DNA from: Triparma columacea
Taxonomy: Eukaryota > Sar > Bolidophyceae > Parmales > Triparmaceae
Reading direction: 5' to 3'
Assembly: GCA_030267965.1 (NCBI GenBank)
Contig: BRYA01001451.1
Location: 4,270 to 68,269 of the forward strand
Length of the DNA: 64,000 nt
Part shown: positions 34,231 to 46,496 of the stretch, in pieces
Position numbering within the stretch: position 1 is the first letter of the stretch
How the letters are laid out: the number at the start of each line of letters is the position of its first letter
Made by a program: the position numbers and the translations under genes
The notes under the pieces: generated by a model
The model's input: the letters and a program-made list of their open reading frames with translations, nothing else
The model's database searches: none
Told to the model about the DNA's origin: nothing

Positions 34231-35595
34231 CTAAACACTTGGCATATAGTAATCGGCAGCGTACTGCCCGAAGGCGTTGTGGTAGAGCTGCCTCTCGCAA
34301 TCATTCAATAAGCTACTGGCGCCGAATCGAAACATTTCATTGTTCAGGTAGGAGTCACCCAGTTCGTCCTTGACAAGGGCGAGGTAAGTGAGGGCGTCCT
34401 TGGCAGTGGAGATGCCGCCAGCCGGCTTGTACCCGACTCTGAAGCCGGTCCTATCGCGGTAATCTCGGATCGCCCTGAGCATGCAGAGCGAGACAGGGAG
34501 GGTAGCGTTGACTGGCTCTTTTCCGGTGGAGGTCTTGATGAAGTCAGCACCAGCCATCATACAAACGAGGGAGGCCTTGTAAACGTTCTCAAACGTGGCG
34601 AGCTCCCCAGTGGCTAGAATGGTCTTCATCTCAGCGTCCCCGCAGGCCGCCTTGAAGAGCTTGACCTCCTCGTAGACTTCATCCCACCTTCCTTGGAGGA
34701 CGAGATCCCTTGACAAGACGATGTCAATCTCTCTGGAGTGGGAGGAACAAAGTGACGACCGAAAGGGTTGGTTAATGCACAAAAATCCTTGGGGGCGCGC
34801 GGATAAATTCACCGTGCGCAATGATAGATATCGCTCCGATGCCATTTCGCTGCCTCGTCCCACTCTCACCTCGCCCCGTCTGCGACGCATTGCTCAATTT
34901 CCTGGAGCTTGTGCTCAGTCTTGATCTGCCCAGAAGGAAACCCGGTCGCAACGCTCGCGACCGGAATGCTGGAACCCTCCAGAGCATCGACGGCGTCCTG
35001 CACCCTCGCGGGATAAACGCAGACTGCGCCTGTCGTTATGAAGTCATGAGGGACACCAAGCTTATCCATGATGTCCCGCCGGACGGGGCTCCTTGCCTTG
35101 GCGCAAAGGCGCCGGACGTTGCCCTGGGTGTCATCTCCAGATAGAGTGGTGAGGTCGATGCAGGAAATCGCCCTGAGCAGCCAGGCAGCCTGGTTAGCCT
35201 TCGCAAGGAGGGGCAGGGGGAGGGGGAGGGAGGTTGGGAAGTGGGTTAGGTTACAAGACGACGAGGAACCTTCTTCGCTCGGCCGCCTATTAACTCCCCC
35301 TCGAACCTCCCTCCCACGTCCACCCCGTCAACCCCACCCTTCTTACCTTCTTGACTGTTCTACGTCCAGAGATCTCAGATGCTCTTCGGATGAGGCCAGC
35401 ATGGTTAACATTGGAGGACTCGACCCAGTGATTATCGAGCTGCATACCTGGATTGTACTTTGAGTGAGATTCAGAGCTCTGGGAGATGGGGGAGATGAAA
35501 GGAAGGTCAGAGGTCGAGAGAGCCTCTGTGGTCATGGAACTACTGGACCTTGCGCGGAGGAGGGATCGGAAGGGTTTCAAATTTTGCATTAGCAT
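34231..35595 (-). CDS. DERA: deoxyribose-phosphate aldolase
   Basis: Cleaves 2-deoxyribose 5-phosphate to glyceraldehyde 3-phosphate and acetaldehyde, the last step of deoxynucleoside catabolism. Exons 35347-35595, 34870-35198 and 34231-34732 (phases 0, 2) give 359 aa. The exon 1/2 join uses an AAG acceptor (CGAAG/GCTAACC), and the joined protein matches the eukaryotic DERA spacing (VKK..QAAWLLRAISCIDLTTLSGDDT). ITTGAVCVYPARV and SVATGFPSGQ follow. The Schiff-base lysine is in DFIKTSTGKEPVNAT and the second active-site lysine in GYKPAGGI. The C-terminus ends in Tyr-containing QYAADYYMPSV. The N-terminal 30 residues (MLMQNLKPFRSLLRARSSSS) are basic and hydroxylated, like a mitochondrial presequence. 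The gene is divergent from thymidine phosphorylase. Confidence 0.95.
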
Positions 35596-35750
35596 GATCT
35601 CAGGCCGGGGCAAATCGAATTAGGCTCGGAGGAACAGGACGAGAGGCGCTTTTAGAGTGCAAGTTAGTTGTCCTTGACCTTTTCGGAGAAGAAATTGTGG
35701 CAATTCCACACTTTGCAAAAGGCAAAGGATCCACGACGTTCGCGAAAATT
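35596..35750. promoter_or_regulatory. divergent promoter region, DERA / thymidine phosphorylase
   Basis: About 155 bp between the DERA ATG (35595) and the preferred ATG of the phosphorylase (35751). It is 101 bp if the phosphorylase starts at 35697. The position suggests common control of two genes of one catabolic route; no motif was identified. Confidence 0.45.
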
Positions 35751-37314
35751 ATGGCTAGTAGACTACTATTTCACTCCTCAAAGAGAGCGAATGGCATGTT
35801 CCTTGGTAGGAACGTGTCGCAGGGAACTGGGCTTAGCCCCTTGGCACTAAGGACCATGTCGTCTGCGACCAGTCAGTCTCCAGCTTTGTTCATCAGCGAC
35901 AAAAGGTATGGCAAGGAGCACACGACGGAGGAGATCGGGGGCTTCATCAAGGGCTTCCAGGACGGCAAGGTCAAGGATTACCAAATGAGTGCATGGCTCA
36001 TGGCAGTGTGCTTGGTGAGTAGTGGAGGGAGGTGGGAGGAGGGAGGAGAAAGAAGAGAGGGCAATTTACTTGTTGTAACACCGACTAACACGAACACGCT
36101 GCTCTTCGCAGAACGGAATGAGCCCTCGTGAGACTGCCGACTTGACCCGCTTCATGACGGAGTCTGGGGACATTGCTGATCTGTCCTCTGTGCCTGGGAC
36201 ATCTGTGGACAAGCACAGCACCGGAGGGGTCGGTGACAAAATCTCGCTCATCCTAGCACCACTCGTGGCCAGTTTTGGGCTGGTCGTTCCCATGATGAGC
36301 GGAAGGGGGCTGGGTCACACGGGGGGAACCCTCGATAAGCTCGAGAGCATCCCGGGGTTCAATTGCGATCTCGCGATGGACGAGTTCCTCGACGTTTTGA
36401 GGGACATTGGGGTGGCGATGATCAGCCCAGCAGGGGACATGGCGCCGGTCGACAAGCGCGTTTACGCGCTTAGGGACGTAACCTCAACCGTGAGGGCCAT
36501 CCCCTTGCAAACGGCCTCGATCATGTGCAAGAAGTTGGCAGAGAACCCAGAATCTCTCGTCTTGGACGTCAAGTTCGGGAGTGGCGCCTTTAACCCTAAC
36601 CCTGAGGAGAGCATCGAGTTGGCAAAGAGCATGGTGGAAGCAGGGGAGGGGAGTGGGAAGCAAACCACCGCCTTCATTACTAGCATGGACGAGCCAATCG
36701 GTAAAGCAGTTGGGAACTGGTTTGAGGTAGTCGAGAGCGTGGAGACGCTCAGGGGGGAGGGACCGAAAGATCTAGAGGACCTTGTAGTCGTGCAGGGAGG
36801 ACAAATGCTCCTGCAGGGGGGAGTCTGCGGAAGCCTGAACGAAGGGATCGCCATGGCTAGGGAGAACCTCAGGAACGGCAAGGCGTTGGAGAAGTTCTGG
36901 CAGATGGTTGAGAGGCAGGGAGGAGACGTGGACGTCGTGAAAGGGGTGAAGGAGTACCCTAAGGCTAAGTTTAGGGAGGAGGTCAGAGCATCCAAGGCCG
37001 GGGTGGTTGGGAAGATTGACGCTCTGCAGGTCGGCCTCGCTGGGGTCCATCTTGGCGCAGGGAGAAAATACATTGAAGACAAGGTGGATTTCACCGCTGG
37101 GATCTTGCTGGGAAAGAAGGTTGGAGACAGGGTTGAGGAGGGGGACCTCTTGGCCGAGTGCTTCGGAAACGACGAAAAGGTTATGAAAGAGAGCGGCAGA
37201 AGGGTTGGGGAAGCTTTCCAGTTTGGCGAAATGAGGGAGGGCGGGGACTTGATTAGGTACATTGTCAGGGGGGGAGGGGAAGTGGAGGAGTTCGACCAAA
37301 GTCTTTTGAAGTGA
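35751..37314 (+). CDS. TYMP: thymidine (pyrimidine-nucleoside) phosphorylase
   Basis: Reversibly phosphorolyses thymidine/deoxyuridine to the base and 2-deoxyribose 1-phosphate. Exons 35751-36014 and 36112-37314, joined in phase 0, give 488 aa. I prefer the ATG at 35751 (MASRLLFHSSKRANGMFLGRN), which gives an Arg/Ser/Lys-rich mitochondrial-type leader; an upstream in-frame ATG at 35697 exists. The catalytic body opens with the helical domain (FISDKRYGKEHTTEEIGGFIKGF, YQMSAWLMAVCLNGMSPRETADLTRFM). The phosphate and glycine loop DKHSTGGVGDKISLILAP follows, then the family signature SGRGLGHTGGTLDKLESIPGF. The substrate-site segment YALRDVTSTVRAIPLQTASIM and KFGSGAF complete it. Length is right for the bacterial and animal enzyme. 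Confidence 0.95.
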
Positions 37315-37454
37315 GGTCGGGAAGGTGGGGAAGCAGGTTGTTGGAATACAAGAAGCCTTTTCCACAAATTCTGTTTCGTTTTTCTTTGATGCTGCTTGGG
37401 AAAGGGAATTTCCAAAAAAATTCACATTCAGAACGCGCAACATCGAAGTAACAG

Positions 37455-39736
37455 ATGCCACCATTCTCATCTTTATCTTCCCGGAATTCGAGTGTAATTC
37501 TAGCCGTGGTCCTAGTCTCCTTCCTTTTAATCACCCTTTGTCGGTGGCCTCTCAAATTTCAGACCACCTCAACCTCAATCTTTCACGTTAGGACTGCAAA
37601 AAATAGTAGCGAGGTGGGGAATGGCACGGAGAGTGATCGGGCAAACCCTAACCATTTTGTTCGCGAACCTGAAATACAGCACCCAAAGGGAAGGGATGCT
37701 ATGGTGAAGTTCATTCGAGAGGACATTCTCCCTTCTGCCGTGTCGAAATGCCGCGAATCCCGCCTCAGCTTCTTAACCCAATTCCACGAGATACCACGAG
37801 ACAAAATTCCCGACATGGGAAATACAAAAGGAGTCGATTCCTGCCGAGGTAAACCTGCACTTTACTCTCGACTTGGTATATTCACTGGCTACACCTCCTT
37901 GCCTTCCGATGATGTTCCTTTCTCCACCTCCAGATACAACCACATGATCCTCTTCCCCTGCGGCGCGGACGATTCTGACAAACGTGGGTTTAACGCTTTT
38001 CACAACGTTAGTTACTACAGCTCGATGTCAGGCCCTGCGCTCGTGAATCCCGTGATTAAACAGTTGGACGTTGACGGTCTGCCGTTGTGGTTGCTGAGCT
38101 ACAGGGTTGTAATTCCTGGAACTTATAGGTTGAAGGTGTTTGTAAGGTGAGTAATGGCAACACGCAACTCTTCGGGTACGATGCCATAATCCCGTGCAGT
38201 TAACTCCGTAACCCACCCTCCCCCCTCACCCCGCGCATTGTAGATTCTACAACGATTTCAACCAACGGAATTATGTGTTTTTTGGGGAGAGCGAGTCGAG
38301 ACCATGCCCAGGTGAATTTTGTAAGCACCGAACAAATGATGCTAAAAAGGATTGCGCGAAGGAGAGCGCAATTGTTGATGTTGACGTTGTTGTTGATGGA
38401 GGTGTGGGGGGGGAGAAGACTTTGGGGGAGTTGGGGCTGGAATTCTTGGATTTGCCGCTTTCGCAGAATGGGGATGGCAGCGCGGACGGTTTCTGGGCTC
38501 GCGTTGGTCGGAATACAAATGATTGTATGTCCTCCCTGCAGGATATCAACAAAGTATTCGAAGGGAATCCGTGCAAGTTATCAGGAGAATCGATCGATGG
38601 TGCTTCGCCCGTCTACGCTTGGCAGCCGAGCGATCGGAGGTACAAATTCTACTCGAGTACAGAGATTGGGAAATGTTTTGAGGACAGGGGCATCAAGAAG
38701 GTACTCATACAAGGGGACAGTCAGGCGAGGTCGCTGTTTGCTCCCTTCCCAAGTCTTCTTGGGGACTTGGATCTTGGTCCAACGTTTATGGATGATTTGA
38801 AACAGAAGCTCAAAGACAACGACGACGGCTCTGGATCGACCAGGATGTCGAATCTCGGTCCTAACAAACTAGAGGTGATTTACACACAGGAGTGGGGGGA
38901 GAATTCTGACTTTACGGACGCCAAGTTCAAGAAGGAAAAACTTTTCGAGGAAGGGGGACCAGAAGTATTCATCTACAACGCCGGAATTCCAGCTCATAAG
39001 TCTTTCGGCGACAGCATTGACTTCCAAAAGTGGTGGATTGGCAAGGTCTCGGCGCCCGGGGCTGTCGTTCCCAAGGTACTCGTGTTCATACTACCGGTCA
39101 CACTGCAGGGCCAGAGGAATGCTTATTGGTCAAAGATGTACAACCTGCAATTCGTTGAGAAACTGGAGCGAATTGCCAAGAACTTAGGTGAGTGAGGGCG
39201 TTGTGGGCGTTTACGTGGACTATACGGACGCGGCGACGGTGAAGGTGGCCCGGCAACCAGTTGATCAAATATCCCCTACAGACCTCCTAACCGGCAACGC
39301 CACACGCTCCCTTCCAGGTTTCAGCGTCCTCCGTTTGGATCAATTAACCATGGGGTGGGACGTAACAACGACTGGTCAGATGGACGGCTTCCACTACAAC
39401 TTCAACGCCATGTCCATGGGGGCGATGATTGTTATCAACACGATATGCAACATTCCGTTAAAGGACTATGCCGAGGGAAGGTTTTACGATGTTGGGGAGA
39501 AGCTCAAGGTCGATAGTGATAGCAGTGATTTGTTGTTCACGTACGAGAAAACAACGGTTACAATCGACGGTGGCCGGGAGGCTGATGTCCTCGTACCTGC
39601 ATCAGACAGATACGAGAAGAGCAAAGAGGGGGAGAGTTGGAAAATAGTCAACCCATGCAACTGCTTTGATACAGAGAGGATCGTGCCATACAATTTGGTC
39701 GAAGACCCCGTAAGTTTTGACGTTTTCGGAGATTAA
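37455..39736 (+). CDS. NXPE/PC-esterase-like type II membrane protein
   Basis: Exons 37455-38146, 38244-39187 and 39318-39736 (phases 2, 1) give 684 aa. A single N-terminal membrane anchor (VILAVVLVSFLLITLCRW) predicts a Golgi lumenal enzyme. An immunoglobulin/filamin-like strand pattern (YRVVIPGTYRLKVFVRFYNDFNQRNYVF) spans the first junction. The C-terminal half has the GDS motif (VLIQGDSQARSLF) and a DxxH motif (TGQMDGFHYN), which together mark the PC-esterase/TBL/NXPE group of glycan O-acyltransferases and esterases. The position of the motifs, about 160 and 520 bp apart on separate exons, fits that fold. I infer modification of cell-surface or secreted glycans; substrate unknown. The last exon is Asp-rich at the end (SFDVFGD). 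Confidence 0.75.
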
Positions 39737-39802
39737 GTGGAAAGGGAAATAAACTTTTTGATTCCACGAAAATAAATTTAAAGCATCCATACGGAATCTC
39801 TT

Positions 39803-42600
39803 TTAATGCCATTGTTGTTGTTGGCCTTGTCCTTGTTGGGCGGAGTTGAGGATCGAAGAAAGCTCCCTTAACGCCTTATCCTTTTTGGCAATGACTTTGT
39901 CCTTCTCCTCAAGCATCCGCAGCCTCTCCTCAGCGACAGCCTCGATGCCTTCGTGCACTTTATCTGGCGAGCCTTCCATGAGAATGAGAGCGGACTTAAT
40001 TTTCACGGGGAGATTCTCCTTGTAGGATTTGTCAGGGGACGGTGCAAAGCAGACCGAGCGCACAGATTTTGCTGTCGCAGAACCGTCGTCGCTGCTGTGG
40101 GATGAAGTTACGGACGAGGCACAGCAAATTTTCACAGGAACATAATCGGAGTCGCGAGAGTCATCATTGTCATCATTGTCGGCAAAGACGTCATCGAGGC
40201 ACTCAGCAAGTTTATTGACGGTAGTCGAAGTAGACGCAGCCATGGCCCAAGCGTGAGAGCTTGTGACGGACGCATCTTCTTGGGGATCCGGGGCGTCGGT
40301 GTCACCGTCGATGGACCTCGAACTTTCAATGTAACCGAGATCTCCAAGATTAAGCTCCCCGCTATCGTCATTCACTTCAACCTCGACGACGTCAAGCCCT
40401 CCGAGCTTGGTGTTCTCAAGCACCTTTTTGCTTGAAGTAAAGATAAAACCTCCTGAGGACGAGGACGACGTGCTCGCGTTATCTGCCGCGACTGGGGACA
40501 GCACTTCGAGTTTGTAGCCGTTAGGGTCAACCTGGAGGCATTTCAGCTGTTCGAGGAGCTCTTCTTCTTTACCGTCGAACTGCACCATGATTGAGTCGAA
40601 GTTTACGACTTGTTCAGGTGCCACGTCCTTGAGGCACTCGAAAATATCTCTTCTCATACGCTCCTTCAACTTCGTCTTTTTCCTTCTTCTGCACAGCATG
40701 GCAAGGCAAAAAGCGACCATCGCCGCCAACACAGCAGCAACGCCAGCCGCAATGTAAATTGTCGTGTCATTGGACGAGTTGTTTGTAGTCTGTATCGGGT
40801 TGCTGATCGAGGAAGGCGAGGGGGCACTGGTAGGTTGGGCAGAGAAGGCATTGAGAAGTTTCGATCGAATTGATTCTAGAGCTGCAATTGGGGAAAGTGG
40901 GGAAAGTAGCGTTAGTAAAGAACGGCGGCCACGACATTCGAACTTTTGACATTCTAACCTCGCTCCACTCGATCCTTCACGGGGGTTGGTGGTTCAGGGT
41001 TTGGATTGACGCTGAAAGTCAACGTCATGTTGACAACCATTGGGGTATTCGAGGGGTTTGTCGAGAGGTTTAAGTCTCCTCCGACGATAGAGGCAAGGTT
41101 GCGTATGCCGGCACGTCCTCGGAGCAGGCGACCGGGAGTCGGCAATAGGACAGGGTCGATTGCGGCGTACAAAATGTCTTTTAGCACTGCGCGAAGTGTT
41201 AGGAGGAAGGGGAGTTCAGGAGCGAGGTTTAGTAGCATATATATCGGTAAGGTGGCCCTCGCAAAGTCGTGTCCGCGATGCTATTGGCCAACCTCACCTT
41301 CACGCTGGGCTGCAGTTGGGCTTGCGTTGAGTCGGACATCAAAAGTGAATGCCACCTCGAACTCAGCGAACGGCTGACTGGAGGCAGTCGGAGCGGGAGT
41401 TTCATCTGGAGTGGGAGAGATAGAGCCAGAAGAGCAGACATATCCATTTGCGTAAGAGTTAACACAAACAAGTGGTAGAACGCAAGACTGGACGAGGGGA
41501 GAGCAACGGGAGGATTCTTGCCCGGTCAAACAAATGCCCTGCGACGAGCGAAGCGAGTCACAGGAAATTGCCGCGTTAGCGGAAAGGAACTACTGCTTAG
41601 TACGTTGGCAGATTCATCGTTGTCCGTGTGTGTATGTGCGGCGGCGTGTGTATTTTTAATTTTCATTCTCACCTCGACACAAAACCCCCCGTCGCAGTCG
41701 TCGTTACCGCTGCATTCTGCATTCATGCAAAAACCTTCCGAATCACAAATGAGCCCTGACTCGCAATCTTCCTCCGATCGACAATCTCCATTAAGAGGAG
41801 ACAGTTTACAAAAATCTTTGTTTCTGTAGTAAGTGTCGTTCACTGGGAGGACAGGCTGAATCGAGCGACGATTGACGAGATGAGCAGGAATGCAATAATA
41901 TAGCGCAGCGTCATCGTTCATACGATCATTGTTTCGCCTCTGCACTCTCTCACCTCTCTCCATCCAACGTCCGTCCCCAAGTTTAAGGTGACAGAATAAT
42001 GTTCCCGACAAGCATCCTCGTCTGGTGCCCCGACACACACAGGGCACCACCACGGATGACCTCTATCACCCTCTTTAACCGTCCCTGTCTTATAGGGGCC
42101 GTAGCACATGCAGTGGCTGCAATGAGCGAAGCAAATCGTGAAAATAAGGTAAGGGCAATGGGAATGTGTTGGCACACAACCTTCTCTTATCTTACCTGTC
42201 CCATTTCTCGTCTACCAGGATAGAACAAGAAGGGTACTTGAAGCGACAGTTGTTTTCTGCGCAAGCGAGGGGAGTAGGGAGGGAGTGAGTCTTACATGTC
42301 GATTAGCCTCGACAAACATAAAGAACACGTACCAATGTAAATAGACCAGACGTGACTGTCGGCGTCGTGACTGTCAGAATTAAGTAAGACATCGACGGGA
42401 TGCTCTACATCCCATTCAAACATTTTAAAATGATGATTTTGATGATTTTGTCGTTTCAGGTTTTTCGACTCCTCGCCAGTTTGTTGGTTTTGAGAGGTGT
42501 GAGATTGAAACGAGACCGTATCAAGAAGAGGAATAGTATTAATAGAACATACAACTATCGGCAATACCGCCAGAAACCATATAAGAAGGCTTTTTTCCAT
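39803..42600 (-). CDS. single-pass membrane protein with Cys-rich ectodomain (paralogue A)
   Basis: Seven exons (42333-42600, 42196-42256, 41954-42116, 41673-41939, 41298-41538, 40959-41186, 39803-40881) give 768 aa with consistent phases 1, 2, 0, 0, 1, 1. The sixth donor is the less common GTTAGA. The ATG at 42600 starts a signal peptide (MEKSLLIWFLAVLPIVVCS). The ectodomain has Cys-spaced modules resembling EB/Dickkopf repeats (CRSEEDCESGLICDSEGFC, CSGNDDCDGGFCVEGIC) and a Ser/Pro/Thr stalk. One membrane helix (IYIAAGVAAVLAAMVAFCLAML) is followed by RRRKK. The cytoplasmic part is acidic and contains FDGKEEELLEQL, shared with the next gene (FKGKEEMLIEQL), and ends in a Gln-rich tail. Domain order suggests a receptor-like surface protein; ligand and function unknown. 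Confidence 0.75.
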
Positions 42601-42812
42601 TTGCAATAAAAATGCTGGAGTCGTAAAATGCTAGTAACTTTGAAATAATGCAGGAGAGTGTGAGTTATTTAAACAACACTATTGTCTCCAAAAGGAGACA
42701 ACACTCCAAACGGAGAGATGATCGGCTCCTATCCCTTTTTCTTGTCCACTTTCCCTCCCCCCTTCCTGTTGCCCCCTCCCCGGAACCCCTCCCCGCGCGC
42801 CCCCCAAAAGCC

Positions 42813-45800
42813 TCAAAACTCTTGAGACATGTCCGTAGAACTCAACACCGTGCTGCACGAGCTGAAAGCATCGATGGCAGCTTCAACGCCCATCCATTCC
42901 TTCTCTGAGATGAGGCCGATGATTAACTCGATCTTTTGCACGGCAATCAGATCAGGATTTCCTGGGAAGCTGTCGGCCGCGGAGAACTCCCCCGTCAGTT
43001 CGCCTCCTGTTTCCTCAAGAACCTCAGCTATGGTTTTAACGGCATCCCAATCTTCGCAAGCTATGGCTACCGCAATATCACCTTCGCTGAAGGCTGACAT
43101 TGAGTTGTGGACGTTTTGTTGAAGTTGCCTGTCGATTTCGTGGACAGGCTCCTCCCCCTCTGTGGCTGAAAACGTTGAAAGAGCTAGCCCTATCACCTTG
43201 ACTTCCGGCTCCTTCTCCGCCTTAACCGCAGCCTTGACCTCCTCCTTGACCTCCTCCTTGACTTCCTCCTTCATTTCTTCCTTGACCTCCTCCTTGACCT
43301 CTTCCTTCGTTTCCTCCTTGACCTCCTCCTTCACTTCTTCCTTGACCTCCTCCTCCTTCATTTCTTCCTTGACCTCCTCCTTCAGTTCCTCCGTTACCCC
43401 TTCCCCTCCCTCTTCGACGGAGGGTAAGGTCGCATCCTTTGGCATTTCGGCCGCCTCCAAGGCTGCGAGTCCTGGAGGTATGGACGCTCCAGCAGGAAAG
43501 ACCCCTTTCTCCTTCGTCTGGCCCTCCGCGCGAGATAGTTTCGCCTGTGATGAGAGAATGCACAAAGAGCGTTTTGGTTAGCAAGCCTTGAGCGTCGGGA
43601 CTTCGCTATTTGCATATAACTGCTTACCTGTTTCTTTCCGATCTTCTTCGCGAAAACAATGTTAGCGGCCTTTTGTTGCTTCAAGACCGCCCTCTCGTTC
43701 AGGTCCGTTAGTTGCTCGATGAGCATCTCCTCTTTGCCCTTGAACTCGTCCAAGAGCAGGTCGATATGCGCAGTCTCAGCTGGGGCAACTCTCTCAAGGA
43801 GACCCAATGCCTGGCCTTTGATTTCTTTGAGCTCTTCAACGGTCTTTGGGGCGTCCTTTAGCGGCTTTGCAGTGCTGTGAGCAATGCTATAATCGTCCTT
43901 GGCGTACTTCGCGGCGAGGGATGTCGCTGCGGCAAAGTCTCCGACCTCGAAGTGGCCGTCAAGTTCCGCCATCCTTAGCGCGTTGAAGCCGTAGTCAACA
44001 ACCGAGGTCCCTCCTAGTCCGGAGGACAAGGCGGAATCCTGATCCAGCGAGGAGGAAAGGGGCGCGTCGAATTTCGCTATCTCATCGGAACTTGCTGCTC
44101 CTAGAACTCTCGAAATATCCTCTACTAGCTCCCAGTCTCCCTTGAGAACGGCAGCCTCGAGGTCAGCGTAGGTTGGAGTGACGATGTTTACCCCCCCCTT
44201 GCCCTGTGCCTTGTTCCCGGTTGGGACCGTGAGGGCCGTGGCGATATTCTGAACTGGAGACATGGACTTTGCCGGGATTTTGCTGACGGGGATAAACTGA
44301 GTGGCGCCCCTCTGTTCGAGCTGCCCGCAGACGTTACAGAGCTGCTTGTTGCAATGGCAGACCTTGGAGGCCACGCTGCCGCCGGCGCCGACGTCGTACT
44401 TCTGCCTCTTGTTCCCGTACGATTTGAGGGACGAAGTAATCGTCGAGCCATCGTAAGCGTCAGAGTCAAACTCGTCGCTGGAACTTCGCTTGCGTTTCCC
44501 TTTGTTCTTCCTACGCCAAAAGGCGACGATGAGTCCAAGACCCAATAGCCCTCCTCCTACAGAGACGCCAATTATCAGATAATTAACCCTCCCCGCAGCC
44601 ACGACGGGGGCCGCAGGGATGCACGTATAAGGCTGGAAGGGGAAGAACAAAAGGAGGGAAAGTGTCTGTCAGGGGTTTTAAAAGGAAATCAGGGTGCGTG
44701 CTCACGGTGATCAGGCGCCGCACTAGATAACCATACTACCCACGAATACCAGCTTTCTCGCTCGTTGCTTTGGTCCCCGCCGCTGCCCAACTCACCTCTG
44801 TCTCTCCCCCCTCATCCGTATTGCACTTGACGGAAGCGCAGTGGTCGTCGCTGTCGCATGGGCTCCCATTTTCTCCGTCAGTGCAAGTGTTGGTGGTTGA
44901 GACGCAAATGTCAGGCATGCCAGGGGGCGCGTCTACGTTACACTCGAGGTCCTTGACGCAGCCGCACGTGCCGGAGGTCAAACATATGCCGCTGAAGCAG
45001 TCAGTATTGGAGGTGCAAAAGTCGTCGACCCCACCAAAGTCGACCACACCGCGCCCTTGGGACGGGGCAGCCGTAAGACTCATAGTGGGAGCAGCAGTGG
45101 GGGTGGCCTTGTTTTTTTTCCCTTTAGGAGTCGAAGTTGGTGAAGCCGTAGGATTCAAAGTTGGTGAAGCCGTAGGAGTCGAAGTTGGTGAAGCCGTAGG
45201 AGTCGAAGTTGGTGAAGCCGTAAGAGTCGAAGTTGGTGAAGCCGTAGGAGTCGGAGTTGGTGAAGCCGTAAGAGTCGAAGTTGGTGAAGCCGTAGGAGTC
45301 GAAGTTGGTGAAGCCGTAGGAGTAGTAGTGGGCTTAACGGTCAGGGCCGCAGTTGGGGCACCAGTAGGTGCCACAGTATGACTTGCAGTAGGTGAAGAAG
45401 TCTGGGGTGTGTAATTTTCGGCGCACCAGTCCGTCTGGAAGTAGCTCGCATTGTAGCCATCATAAAGTGTCATTCCCGACTCAGGGCTTGACGATCGATC
45501 ATAGATCATGCAGCAGAGCTCCTGCACGTCTTCGACGTCTTTGATGTTTGAGGGTGGTTCAGCTATAGGGGCAATTCCCCAGTATGCCTTGTCCACCGGA
45601 GTTTTGCTGATCCAGTTCAGGTAAGACTCGAAGTATGATTGGGACAACGCGCACCCCGGCATCCACCACTCAAGGAGGTAAAACGTACAAGTGTGTCCAC
45701 CAGGTCGAGGCTGCGATGAGCGAGAGCGTGACAAGCGAATCGCAAAAAGGGTGAGTGGATCACGGCGAGGGGTGCATTTATACGGTACAACATATTCCAA

Positions 45801-46496
45801 TGAATACTTGCGTTATCAGTATCAAGGTTTGTCGTTTCGTTCCTCCTTGTTGTCGGACTTATAGTCCACTCTCACCTCCCAGTCACAGTACTTAGGGTCT
45901 TTATACTTTTTCCCCTTCTTGCCGCCATGCGCGAGCCTAGGAAAAATGTAAGGACAACGCTTGTGTTAGAATAAGCTCGACACTTTCCCTTCGAGTGCCC
46001 TCAGCCACCGAACATTACCCGCTGTGTCAAGCTGACTCCAACACTTAATCTCATCCCAAAAAGCAACCTTTGGCCGTCGTTTCTGTCGACACCTAGCTCC
46101 TCCCCCGCCCCCCAATTACCCTCACCTTCGTACTTGTCGCGGCTGCATTGCTTTGCGTAGGCCCCTCCTTGTCATCTGGGTCATGACAGGAGGGCCAGAA
46201 TCGGAGACCACAGCCTCAACCAATATTATGGCACAAATGATCCGCAGCAGAAACTATTGGGGGCGCGAAGGTTAGCTTGTGATACTGCAAGGCTAAGGGT
46301 CTAGTGTGCGCGAAGGAATAATGGCCACAATGCATCCAACTGCCTCCATCTCCTAAACTCGGCCGAATGGAGTCCATCACCCAAAAATGAAGTTCCTGTG
46401 TGCTAGCGCGTCTAAAAAGTACCCCCTCTTCAATAAAAGTGCACCAACTAGCCACCAACGAAAGAATTAGAGAGGAAAACGCCCTAAACTCACCAT
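42813..46496 (-). CDS. single-pass membrane protein with Cys-rich ectodomain and SPT stalk (paralogue B)
   Basis: Six exons (46494-46496, 46126-46253, 45876-45936, 44796-45710, 43628-44632, 42813-43544) give 947 aa. Exon 1 holds only the ATG, directly followed by GTGAGT. Exon 2 then supplies a signal peptide (FLLRIICAIILVEAVVS). The ectodomain has a Cys-containing globular part (CTFYLLEWWMPGC...), a stalk of about ten (T/S)PTASPTS units and an EB-like Cys module (CTSNTDCFSGICLTSGTC). The membrane helix (YLIIGVSVGGGLLGLGLIVAFW) and RRKNKGKRKR stop-transfer follow. The cytoplasmic part includes CHCNKQLCNVC, FKGKEEMLIEQL and, after a run of KEEVKEE repeats, a second acidic domain. Likely a surface receptor or wall-anchored protein. 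The exon 1 assignment is an inference from phase and splice sites. Confidence 0.7.
43206..43395. repeat. coding tandem repeat (KEEVKEE)n
   Basis: An imperfect 12- to 15-bp unit (plus strand TCCTCCTTGACC and variants) is repeated through about 190 bp and encodes alternating EVKEE/EMKEE in the last exon of paralogue B. The protein segment would be a highly charged helix. Confidence 0.85.
45120..45335. repeat. coding tandem repeat, 24-bp unit (TPTASPTS)n
   Basis: About nine copies of GAAGTTGGTGAAGCCGTAGG plus four bases (AGTC and variants) encode the Ser/Pro/Thr stalk of paralogue B. Copies are close to identical, so array length could vary between strains. Confidence 0.9.
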
